DNA from: Aquila chrysaetos chrysaetos
Lineage: Eukaryota > Chordata > Aves > Accipitriformes > Accipitridae
Direction: 5' to 3'
Assembly: GCF_900496995.4 (NCBI RefSeq)
Contig: NC_044030.1
Coordinates: 13,885,851-13,949,850 of the forward strand
Length of the DNA stretch: 64,000 nucleotides
Part shown: positions 51,338 through 60,810 of the stretch, in pieces
How positions within the stretch are numbered: position 1 is the first letter of the stretch
Layout: the number at the start of each line of letters is the position of its first letter
The notes under the pieces: model-generated
Told to the model about the DNA's origin: nothing
Database searches by the model: none
The model's input: only the letters and a program-made list of their open reading frames with translations
Position numbers and translations under genes: made by a program

Positions 51338-52240
51338 TCAGTTCCTCTCGCAGTGCCGCGAAAGGGTCCCGTTTCTCTTCCCGAGGGGGCGGGGTTGCTG
51401 GGGCTTCCCTTGGGTCTCCAGCTTTCCCCTCCAGCAATCCCACCCCCGGACGCCGCCGGCGGACTGCCCGTGCAGCGCGGCTCGGGCTGCCCCCAGTGCC
51501 GGCGCCTTCCGCCAGAGACCGTCCCTTCCGGGATCGCAGTTCCGACCCGACGGACCCCGAGTTCGAGACCGCTCGGGGCCGGGTTTACAACCGGCTGGGC
51601 GGACCTTCCTGCTGCCCTGCGTTAACTCCGACAGTCCTTTTTCCAGGATAGTAACAGATTCTCCTCTCTCCTTGGGGTTCACACCCCCAGCCCAGTAAGC
51701 TACTCGGGACGTTATCGACTGATCACCTGCCAGTCCAGCACTCAGAAACACTCCCGGTCCCCAGTAACCTCTCGCTTCATCATCACTCAACAGTATCCGA
51801 TCCTCCCCCGTTAGAGAAACTCTCCACAAATACTCAGGTTTGGTTCCGCCGAGCTTGCGCGAAAACTTAGCTTGCAACTCGCCGAGTTCGGGTCCCAACC
51901 GACGGGCCGTGCAAACAGCGCTCCGGGGGCTCCCACCGTGCGGACCTGCGTGCCCTTCTGTTTCAATAAGGGGCCGCACGTCCCTTTCCTCCAATTCCAC
52001 CTTCAGACAAACTATTTCCCCTTGCCTTTTAGCAGAATCACTCTTTTGGTTCTGTGCTTGAATCAAGCAGGCGCCCAGAAGGGCACACACACTGCCTTTG
52101 CCATCTCAACAATTTCCGCGGCATAGTTCTACTGTCTCCAGGACCGCTGCCAGGTCGGACCACTTCTCCTTCGCCCAGTCCAGACCTGGGGGAGAAGGGC
52201 TGCAGCCGTGCCTCCGTAATAATTCCTCCATTAACACCAT
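51338..52240 (-). pseudogene. gag remnant with one in-frame stop
   Basis: A frame starting with an ATG that overlaps the end of the primer-binding site runs 300 codons to 51338, broken by one TGA at 52106-52108. It occupies the gag position directly after the leader. The N-terminal 44 codons (including LDWAKEKWSDLAAVLE) look like a helical matrix-domain start. A later stretch (EYLWRVSLTGEDRILLSDDE, about codons 126-145) is the best-conserved-looking part and resembles Gag of avian endogenous retroviruses, a family impression not checked by search. The region ends in a GC- and Arg/Gly-rich segment. I see no zinc-knuckle CX2CX4HX4C motif, so the capsid and nucleocapsid parts are probably deleted. 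The product would be non-functional. Confidence 0.75.
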
Positions 52241-52256
52241 CCTGCTGACTACGCCA
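52239..52256 (-). other. Retroviral primer-binding site, tRNA-Ser type
   Basis: Eight bases inside the 5' LTR, the minus strand reads TGGCGTAGTCAGCAGGAT. Vertebrate tRNA-Ser of the AGA/TGA type ends ...ATCCTGCCGACTACG plus CCA, whose complement differs at a single base. The position, the TGG start and the 17/18 match support serine tRNA as the minus-strand DNA primer. The tRNA sequence is from general knowledge and was not searched. Confidence 0.82.
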
Positions 52257-52264
52257 ATTTAAAA

Positions 52265-52600
52265 TGTTACAGATGCATGACTAACCAAATCCAACAGGTG
52301 TTAAAACTCAGATTTATTCTTCAGCAAAAGTTAGTTAGAAGTCAGGTAACATTTTGTAAAACCACAGGCTCAATGATGTAAAGAGAATTAATACTACACG
52401 GCCGACTTATACCCCTGTCGAATCTGGCCTGTGGTCATTTAATTCTATTGGCCAGGAGGGTCACCTCGGTGTACCTGGCACGTCTCGATTGGCCAGTTCA
52501 AATTTCAACCTGCAGCCTCCAGGGTTTCCTTCCCCTTCTCCCTGCCTGGAGAAGTTTTGTTTCCTGCTGGCAGGATGGGGGGCCGGGATGTACTGCCACA
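52265..52600 (-). repeat. 5' LTR of the nested provirus (336 bp, internally deleted)
   Basis: It aligns end to end with the 3' LTR except for a 182-bp deletion, a 4-bp duplication (GTTA, near 52335) and a 1-bp insertion. 513 minus 182 plus 5 gives the observed 336. The deletion joins two TTA triplets, consistent with microhomology-mediated loss. It removes the region just after the TATA box, where transcription would start, and turns TATAAA into TATAAG (52406-52411). AATAAA is kept at 52313-52318 on the minus strand. Confidence 0.92.
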
Positions 52601-53340
52601 TCCACCTGCAGCCCATGGAGGACCCCACACCAGAGCAGGTGGGTGCCCGAAGGAGGCTGTGACCCTGTGGGAAGCCCGCGATGGAGCAGGCTCCTGGCAG
52701 AACCTGTGGACCCATGGAGAGAGGAGCCCACGCTGGAGCAGGTTTGCTGACAGGAATTGTGATCCCGCGGGGGACCCACGCTGGAGCAGTGTGCTCCTGA
52801 AGGACTGCACGCTGTGGAAGGGACACATGCTGGAGCAGTTCGCGAAGAACTGCAGCTCGTGGGAAGAACTCATGTTGGAGAAGTTCATGGAGGACTGTCT
52901 CCAGTGGGAGGGACCCCACGCTGGAGCAGGGAAAGAGTGTGAGGAGTCCTGCCCCTGAGGAGGAAGGAGCGGCAGAGCCAATGTATGATGAACTGACCGC
53001 AACCCCTGTTCCCCGTCCCCCTGCGCCACTGCGGGGGAGTAGGTAGAGAAAACTGGGGATGGAGTTGAGCTGGGAAGGAGGGAGGGATGGAGGGAAGGTG
53101 TTTTAAGATTTGGATTTATTTCTTATTATTCTCCTCTGATCTGCTTGGTAAGAAATTAAATTAATTTCCCCAAGTCAAGTCTGTTTTCCCAGTGATGGTA
53201 ATTGGTGAGTGATCTCTCCCTGTCCTTATTTCGACTCATGAGCCTTTTGTTGCATTTCCCTCCCCTGTCCAGTTGAGGATGGGGTGTAATAGAGCGGCTT
53301 TGGTGGGCACCTGGCATCCAGCCAGGGTCAACCCACCACA

Positions 53341-55854
53341 GTGTTGTACATATTAATATCAGCTGTTAACAGCTTTCAAAAAAAGAAAGAATATTCTTTC
53401 AGAACAGAACTGGTAGATTTGAATCTTCATTGTTTTTACTAGACTAATATATACATGGAAACTTAAAGGACTTGTGTGTCTGAAAGCTTGGGGTTTTTTT
53501 CCCAGTGATATCAGTTGCTCAAATGAAAGATTTTATCTTCCATGGGATACCTCCGTGCAGAGAGTTACAAATTATGCCTGTAATTAAAGTAAACTGAAAC
53601 ACAGTAATTAATTCTAAAGAAATAACTTAGGCCACACCAAATTAATCTGCGGTTTTGAGAGGGGGGTTCCAGAATACCTTCTGCCATTTTTAGAGTAGAC
53701 ATGCATTCATTTTACCAAGATTTGAATGGAGTTCATTAATAAAAAAATGGAACACCAAATACTGTGTAATTTATGTCATCTTTTCAAACTTTTCTGCATG
53801 CATGTTTGCTAGTACCAAAGACTATATTGTGGGGATTATTTGTGCTCCTGAAAAGAAACAAATTATGTTTTACTACTGAAGCTGAGGACCACATCTTCAG
53901 CACTGTAAATCAGGAGGTCTGGAGAAGACAAAAGAATCTGACTTGGGATGCTTTCCTATATCTGTATTATAATTACTATATTTTTAAAGACCAACTTTCT
54001 TTTCATTGTTCTGTTAAAATGTTGCATTTATATGACTCATTTGTTTGTAAGCATAGTAGAGGTGTGTGCTATACAGATGCATTAAAGGGACCCTTTGGGT
54101 CAGTGCAATTTGAGTTTACCATGTGCTCTGATTCCTATCTGCTCTGTGCTTTGTAAACCACGGCTGTTCCTCCTCTCTCTGAGGTAAAGTAGATCATGAC
54201 AGCCTGATCAGCCTCTTTCTATACTTGGGAACAACATGTTATATCATTATCTAAATGTTTAAACATTGGTAATGCAGCTCCTATCAGGAGTAGCAGGCAA
54301 GGTTAGTCAAAGAATCGCTGGTGCATTTTATTCTTCGTTTTCTGTCTGTGAAGCCTTTAAGCTTGGAAGTCGTTAAGCTTGGAAGAATGGATTAACTTGA
54401 GTTAATATTCAAGGCCAATAAATGAAAATTATGTGTGTATATCAGGTTTCAGTTGATGTTCAGTCAATTATATAGTTGAGCTGATGTTCTAGCAGCGATA
54501 TACTTCAGGTTATAGTAACAACCTCATGCATTAGAAAAAGTTGGTTTCTTGTATAAACTTCTCACTGTGCTATGGTCACTTTCCATTATATCATATTACC
54601 TGGACCCTGAATTTTAGGGGAAGTAAAGGACAGAAACTCTGCCATGTGATGAGCTCTCCATAAACAGTCTATCTCATTTTCCTTTTAGATATGATTGAAT
54701 TAATGCTGTTCTATCCTGCAGCAAGGAAGCGACATGACTAAATTGCTTTGCAGAACTGGGTTGTGAAATTTTAAAATAAACTGAGCATTAAAAAGACACT
54801 ACAGAAGTGCCAACTATTTGCAGATATATTGATAGTTATACGAATTACTGCTTTGTATTGATTTGATCACTCCATTTCTCAAATAATGAAAGCATGCATT
54901 CAAAGTTTTGTGATTGACATAGATTTTGACTGCATGCTATCTAGGACTTAAGAATTTATGAAGTAAACCCTCTTTACATACTTAAGTACTTCCACTGCCA
55001 TGTTAACTAGATTAGTAAACAGGTTTTAAGTGCTAATGAGGGATAAGAATAGTTTCTCATCAGGGCTTATATATTTGTATAAATAGCTAGAAGATAATGT
55101 TTTATTATTTCTGAAAGAACCTCTTTCAAATTATGCCCATTGATTATACTTATTTTAGGAACGTCTGGAAAAATATACAATCCTTTTTTTTTTTTCCTCA
55201 AGGATTTATGTAAGATACTGTCAAAGAAAAAATTGCTAATTTACGGATGAAAAAATACATTTAATATTTTGACAGTTGTATCCTTCTCATGCCCTTATCT
55301 TTAAGCCTTAAGCTAGTTCAGTGGCATATAATTTATTTACTAATATTAATGTTGAGTTGACTATAAATTTTATTTGCACTTGTTTGGAGGGTTCTCCATT
55401 ACTGCCTTCATTACTGATCCATTACTGTAGAGAAAAAAAGCAGAGCACATTGTATGAAGCACTATGCAGGGATATTACTGCAACATCAGCACTCACCACT
55501 GTGCAAAGTGGTATCTTGAATCTCATTCTGCAGCAAATATGTTTGATTTGGAAACACTCACTTTACGACCTTGACTTCATTGTCTCTTTCCTCTGTAAAG
55601 CTACCTCATCTTTAAGTGATCCCAGTTCTTTCCTGAAAATTTTTTTTTTAGTCCTTTGAATCTCAATATTCTCGGTTTCCTGCAACAAGACAATTCAGTG
55701 TCTCTGAGGCCAGAGGAACTATAGTTGAAATATCCAGTCACTAGGGGAAGAGCAAAAGGCAAAGAAGTTGAGGGTTTTGCCAGGATATGGCATCATGTTA
55801 TCATTTTTCTCAGCATATGCCTGAAAGAGATTATTGTAAGAAAAGCACACCTTT
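53341..55854. other. Unique DNA between LTR copies B and C
   Basis: No retroviral interior sequence, exon or RNA gene was recognised. The frame at 53773-54156 (+, 127 codons) is AT-rich, Cys- and Phe-rich, and matches nothing known; it looks like chance. A short direct repeat of TTAAGCTTGGAAG occurs at about 54357-54384. Confidence 0.5.
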
Positions 55855-55859
55855 GCTTG

Positions 55860-56985
55860 TGTATTGGCTTTGTGTGGCAAGGTTTTGGTAGCAGTGGGGG
55901 TTACAGGGGTGGCTGCTGTAAGAAGCTGCTGGAAGCTTCCCCTGTGTCCAACAGAGCCAATACCAGCCACTGCCCAAAGCTGAGCCAATCAGTGGTAGTG
56001 GTAACGCCTCTGGGATAAGATTTTTAAGAAGGGAAAAAAAGTTGCGGGACAGACACAGAAATGGCAGCTGGAGAGAGGAGTGAGAACACATAAAAGAAAC
56101 AACCCTGCAGACCCCCAGGTCAGTGAAGAAGGAGGGGGAGGAGATGCTCCAGGCGCCGGAGCAGAGATTCCCCTGCAGCCCGTGGGGAAGACCATGGTGA
56201 GGCAGGCTGTCCCCCTGCAGCCCAGGGAGGTCCACGGGGGAGCAGATATCCACCTGCAGCCCGGGGAGGATCCCATGCCAGAGCAGGTGGGTGCCTGAAG
56301 GAGGCTGTGGCCCCATGGGAAGCCCGCGCTGGAGCAGGCTCCTGGCAGGACCTGTGGAACCGTGGAGAGAGGAGCCCACAGAGCAGGTTTTCTGGCAGGA
56401 CTTGTGACCCCGCAGGGGACCCACGCTGGAGCAGTCTGTGCCTGAAGGACTGCACACCGTGGAAAGGACCCATGCTGGAGCGGTTTGCGAAGAACTGCAG
56501 CCTGTGGGAAGGACCCCCATTGGAGAAGTTCGTGGAGGACTGTTTCCTGTGGGAGGGACCCCACACTGGAGCAGGGGAAGAGTGTGAGGAGTCCTGTCCC
56601 TGAAGAGGATGAAGCGGCAGAAATAACGTGTGATGAACTGACTGTAAACCCCATTCCCCGTCCCCCTGCGCCGCTGGGGGCGGGTAGGTAGAGAATCTGG
56701 GAGTGAAGTTGTTCCCGGGAAGGAGGGAGGGGTGGAAGGAAGGTGTTTTGAGACTTGGTTTTATTTCTCATTACCCTACTCTGGTTGATTTGTAATAAAT
56801 TGAGTTAATTTTCCCCAACCTGAGTCTGTTTTGCCCATGACAGTAATTGGTGAGTGATCTCTCTTGTCTTTATCTCGACCCATGAGCCTTTTGTTATATT
56901 TTCTCTCCCTTGTCCAGCTGAGTTGGGGGAGTGATGGAACAGCTTTGGTGGGCACCTGGCATTCAGCCAGGGTCAACCCACCACA
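55860..56985 (+). mobile_element. 1.1-kb solo LTR, copy C
   Basis: Starts TGTATTGGCTTTGTGTGGCA and ends GGGTCAACCCACCACA, with perfect GCTTG duplications at 55855-55859 and 56986-56990. The poly(A) signal AATAAA is at 56794-56799. The repeat array spans about 56225-56575. Copy C shares with copy B the GTAAGAAGCTGCT segment near the start and the GCYGGAGCAGAGATTCC segment, both absent from copy A, but lacks a ~20-base stretch (GGCTCCAAGACGGACC region) present in A and B. The frames up to 260 codons on its minus strand (55831-56771) are array by-products. Confidence 0.92.
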
Positions 56986-56990
56986 GCTTG

Positions 56991-59900
56991 AAAAAAGAAA
57001 ATAAATAGATGTGCGTAAATGAAAAAAAAAACCAAAATGTGGAAATGACATCTTACACCTGTGTTCCAGAAGCATCTTTTCAAAATGCTTAATCTCCCCT
57101 CTATTATTATCTGAGACAGCTGCCAAGATTCTTTATCCAGACTGAATTTTGCTTTCTGCTGTAGCTCACACTGGTGCCCTGAACTAAAGTAGGAGCAAGA
57201 AGAAATTTCTGTGGCTTCCTCCCACACAGATTTGCCTAACTTGCAGATACATGTTGCGTCTTACATTCTCTTCACAGTGATTCTCATCTCCAGTAGCAGC
57301 ATACAACTTTGAGTACTTGGGAATGAAGTTTACGGAGATACTTAAACATTGCTTTTTATATATAGTTTAAATAGCCAGTAAAAAATATAATTCAAAAGAT
57401 ATAATTTTGCAGAGTGTTAAACACTACTTATCAGGGTACTTTTTGAGAGAGTCTAATTAATATTTTATATGATTTACTGTATCTTCAAAACTGAGTACTT
57501 TCAGGAGTTGCTAAACCATTATTTTGCTTTTGCCTATAGTAGATTATACATGAAAGGTCTAATGCTCATACAGGTAAATCAGGAGTTGCCCTGCAGGTGT
57601 GACAGTTACAGTAGCTCTATCTGTCTTATTCATTTTTTCTTTCAGTATGCAAGCAAGCTTTTATTCTTGGGGAGACGTGCAGCCTGGACCTATAAGAAAC
57701 CTGCAGCATGCAGAAGCAGCACTGGGAAAGAGGAAAGGAGCCATGAAAAAAGAAAATTGGTTTGGTTCCTTTGAGTTGTATTTATAAAGTTGTATTTTGA
57801 GACAGAGGCTCTTGATATTGGCACTGCTTTGCCATCTGCAGCGTTTAAAAACTCGTGAATAGCAGTTGGCACTCACTACACCCAGAATCCATCTTATAGT
57901 TTCCTCAGCTGCATTCATGTCAGAAAAGGAAGCAGTATTTTAAAAAAAGTGGGCCAGGAACATAAATGTGATGTTCCTGCTACAGAAGCATCATTTCATT
58001 GACTTCTCTGTAAATCAGAATTCACTGGAGGAAAAGCATGTCACTGGGAGCTCTTTTCAAATTTTAATTTTTTGCTTCTTGAATAAACATATCCAAGTTG
58101 CACATACCTAAGGAGGATGTCCCTAGAAAGATAAATATTTAATTTATGTTCAATTTTATCTTCTCTATTGCCATGTAACTGAAAGTGATTTGTTTCCAGT
58201 CGGAAGGCAGAAGTTTATTATCTGGAGAAGAAAGTGGAGTATCTTTTGTGGGAATGCAGTGACACAGTATTAAAATGGCATGTTTAGTTTGGACCATGAA
58301 TAAAATAGTTTTGGCATGCAGATGTTTCTGGGTATATAAGCAGCAACCTTATCATGGGCTTGGGCATATGTGATGGTTTAGAAAATAGTTACTTTTTTAG
58401 AAGGGGATGCATTGTAGTGTACAGACTGTTAGTTACTATATTAATATCACCACTAAATCCAGCAAAATCTTACTCATTCTTTTTTCAGTTACAGTGGTGA
58501 GAAACTGAACCAGCTACTTGACATATTTCTTTCTCTTGTAATACAAAAGCCTGTGAAAATCTTATGACCTGTGCTCCTCGTAAGGTCAGAGAAATTGGTC
58601 AAAGAAGCTCCCTCTGGCCTTCAAATCCATACATCAGCTCATCAGATACCATGTAAAGAAACTGTGGTGCTAACCTACACCAGATGATGATCTCACCCTG
58701 TAAGTATACAAGTTAGGAAGATAATACATGTATTTAATATGTGAATAAGCCATTAGGGAAGAAGATCTGAGAAGAAGGGGTTATTGACTACCTGAAGGGG
58801 AGCACAGTTGGATGGCATGACTAGGGCATGTCATTCTACAGCAGTAGAATGCACAGCCTTTTTCAAGAAAAACACATTCATGTAACTTAGAGGATTGAAA
58901 TTACTATAATTAATGAGCTGTTAAACATCTGTGGTGCATTTCAGCATCCCAGAAGTGCCTGCAAGGTCAATGATCATTGCAATTGCAGAGCAGAAATCAG
59001 CCTAGAAAGTCTTATCTCTGAAAGCTTTGTGGAAATGGTTTAGATTTTTAAAGCCTGAATGTTATTTTTCAACTCGGTGATTCTTCTAACTTTGAGAAAC
59101 ACATCATGAACAAGCTCAGTCCTGCATGGGGGTGTGGAGTGGTGTTTATGACATGAGGAAGGTTTATAGCTTTATTTGGTAAACTGGTTTTCAGACTTGT
59201 TTCACAGAGAATTGCTAAGGGTGTAAAGGAAACATCTCATACCTTCTGAGTTCCCCCAACAAGATTGTAACAGAAATGTTTTAAAAGAAACCTTTTAACT
59301 TTTCCACGGGGAGTTACTCTCTTTACTCTCCAGGTCTTGCTTTCTAAAACACTTGGCTGCCACACTGTATGGCAGTGCCCATGTACATGCCTGCATGTTA
59401 GTCTGTCTCAGCAGGATGCACAGGGAGGCCATGGCAAAGCAGGAGACTGAATTATTTTTTGTAGATCTCCTTTGACAAGATAAAGCTGCAGTTACTGGTT
59501 TTAGAGTGGTTACAGAGAAAGAATGTTTATCCCCTTTTACAAAGCAATCAGTCGAAGGCTCTACTCACATACTCGTGTTAATGTTAGTGACCACTGGTAA
59601 AGGCTGCTGAGGATTTTTTGCTTCATACAGCCACAGTTTGCCCTGGATCTGCTTTAAGAACACAGGAGTCTTACAGAAATAATTGGAGAATAAACAACAG
59701 ACTGATCTACCCAGCAGACCTAATTTGGGTAACTTGTTCCACAAGTAACGTATTTTGTATCTTCAAACCATAGCATAGAGCTTAGTGACAGCATGAGAAG
59801 CTTCAGGAACCACTCCTTCTTCTTTTTAGTTAGTAAAAGTTTCTTGTTCAGCATAGAAAGAATGTAGATGTTCTTTTCAGGAAAAAAAAAAAAAAAAAAA

Positions 59901-60286
59901 AAAAAAGAAAAAAATTCCCAGAAGAGTTGAAAACTGTGGGACAGTCTGCTGTACAGAATATCTGCTTGAAATAGTTCCATGACTTTATGGTGTGGCTTCC
60001 CTGAATCATTGTTATTCCTTTCACTACCCAAATATTGTTGAATTACTTTTTTAATGGACAAGAAGGAATGGAAAATAATCCAAGAAAGGTTGAAACACAG
60101 TCTTGAATTTCTCATAACATAAAGTTCCTCAGATTAGGAAGAACAAATGTAGGCTCTGAGATAACAAACTAAGAATCATTACAGAGTTACCTCATAATAG
60201 TAGTAAATATAGAGGCATGTGTCACAGTACTTGAAGGACAACTCTGCATGGCAATTGAACGCTTTGACCATTGACAAATTCAACCG
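56991..60286. other. Unique DNA, no gene recognised, one long A tract
   Basis: No gene or RNA was supported. The minus frame at 59720-60115 (131 codons) runs across the poly(A) tract as a Phe run and is not credible. A compact block at 58905-58990 with TTAATGAG and TCAATGATCATTGC words is noted as a possible conserved non-coding element. Confidence 0.5.
59882..59914. repeat. Long A homopolymer (A25, G, A7)
   Basis: Twenty-five A residues, one G and seven more A residues. It could be the tail of an old retrocopy or a plain homopolymer. No retrocopied gene, CR1 3' end or flanking duplication was recognised next to it, so its origin is open. Confidence 0.75.
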
Positions 60287-60810
60287 TAGAATCATAGAAT
60301 GGTTTGGGTTGGAAGGGACCTTTAAAGGTCATCTAGTCCAACCCCCCCTGCAGTGAGCAGGGACATCTTCAACTAGATCAGGTTCCTCAGAGCCCTGTCC
60401 AACCTGACCTTGAATATTTCCAGGAATGGAGCATCTACCACCTCTCTGGGCAACCTCTTCCAGTGTTTCACCATGCTTATTGTAAAAAAATGTCATCCTT
60501 ATATCTAGTCTAAATCTACCCTCTTTTAGTTTAAAATCATTACCCCTTGTCCTGTCGCTACAGGCCCTACTAAAAAGTCTGTCCTCAACTTTCTTATAAG
60601 CCCCCTTTAAGTACTGAAAGGCCACAACAAGATCTTCCCAAAGCCTTCCCTTCTCCAGGCTGAACAACCTCAACTCTCTTAGCCGTTCCTCGTAGGAGAG
60701 GTGTTCCATCCCTCTGATCATTTTTGTGGCCCTGCTCCCGACCTGCTCCAACATGTCTATGTCTTTCTTCTGCTGAGGACTCCAGAGCTGGGTGCAGTAC
60801 TCCAGTTTTG
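60287..60810 (-). mobile_element. CR1 LINE 3' fragment (5'-truncated)
   Basis: On the plus strand the segment starts TAGAATCATAGAATGGTTTG and continues GGAAGGGACCTTTAAAGGTC into a run ending CCCCCCTGCAG, the reverse complement of the bird CR1 3' end with its ATTCTATG-type terminal repeats. The insertion is therefore minus-strand and lacks most of its length. Similarity fades near 60805 after CTCCAGAGCTGGGTGCAGTA. CR1 moves by target-primed reverse transcription and usually leaves such 5'-truncated copies. Confidence 0.95.
60329..60754 (-). pseudogene. CR1 ORF2 C-terminal remnant
   Basis: The minus-strand frame of 141 codons contains HLSYEERLRELRLFSLEKGR, VAFQYLKGAYKK, FSRACSDRTRGNDFKLKEG and RFRLDIR, the well-known C-terminal end of the CR1 ORF2 protein (endonuclease plus reverse transcriptase). 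Only this tail is present; the catalytic domains are missing. The last ~40 codons drift from the family pattern and run into 3' UTR sequence, so a frameshift is likely. Confidence 0.88.

Larger units (their letters stand above)
48380..52600 (-). mobile_element. Defective nested endogenous retrovirus, tRNA-Ser primed
   Basis: Two LTRs in the same minus orientation enclose 3372 bases. The element inserted into LTR copy B and duplicated TCCAC (48375-48379 and 52601-52605). Reading on the minus strand the order is 5' LTR, primer-binding site, gag, protease, RT C-terminus, RNase H, integrase N-terminus, env start, env membrane anchor, 3' LTR. Complete retroviruses have interiors of roughly 6-8 kb, so about half is missing: most of RT, the integrase catalytic core and part of env. 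Stops and frameshifts disrupt every gene. It is CpG-rich compared with the surrounding DNA. The retroviral class is not settled from sequence inspection alone. Confidence 0.93.
47973..53340 (+). mobile_element. 1.1-kb LTR, copy B, split by a nested provirus
   Basis: The left part is 47973-48379 and the right part is 52601-53340. Removing the insert and one TCCAC copy restores the continuous GATATCCACCTGCAGCCC seen uninterrupted in copies A and C. It starts TGCATTGAGTTTGC (first bases mutated) and ends GGGTCAACCCACCACA. The poly(A) signal seen in copies A and C is changed to AAGAAA near 53150. The outer flanks are GTAAT (left) and GTGTT (right), which do not match well. Either the duplication has decayed or a deletion or recombination altered one side. 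It is older than the provirus inside it. Confidence 0.88.

Noticed and set aside
52461..53029. Frames of 93-174 codons on the minus strand, and 133 on the plus strand
   Set aside because: They cross the junction between the provirus LTR and LTR copy B, so they cannot be ancestral genes.
44460..53340. Idea that LTR copies A and B are the two ends of one provirus
   Set aside because: Copy A has its own perfect GTCAC duplication on both sides, and the DNA between A and B holds no retroviral genes.
53773..54156. 127-codon plus-strand frame
   Set aside because: AT-rich with Phe/Tyr/Leu runs typical of translated non-coding DNA; no motif or splice support.
55831..56771. Minus-strand frames of 229 and 260 codons
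   Set aside because: They are inside LTR copy C and explained by the same array; there is no initiation or domain evidence.
59720..60115. 131-codon minus-strand frame
   Set aside because: It is held open by the A tract read as a Phe run; no domain is visible.
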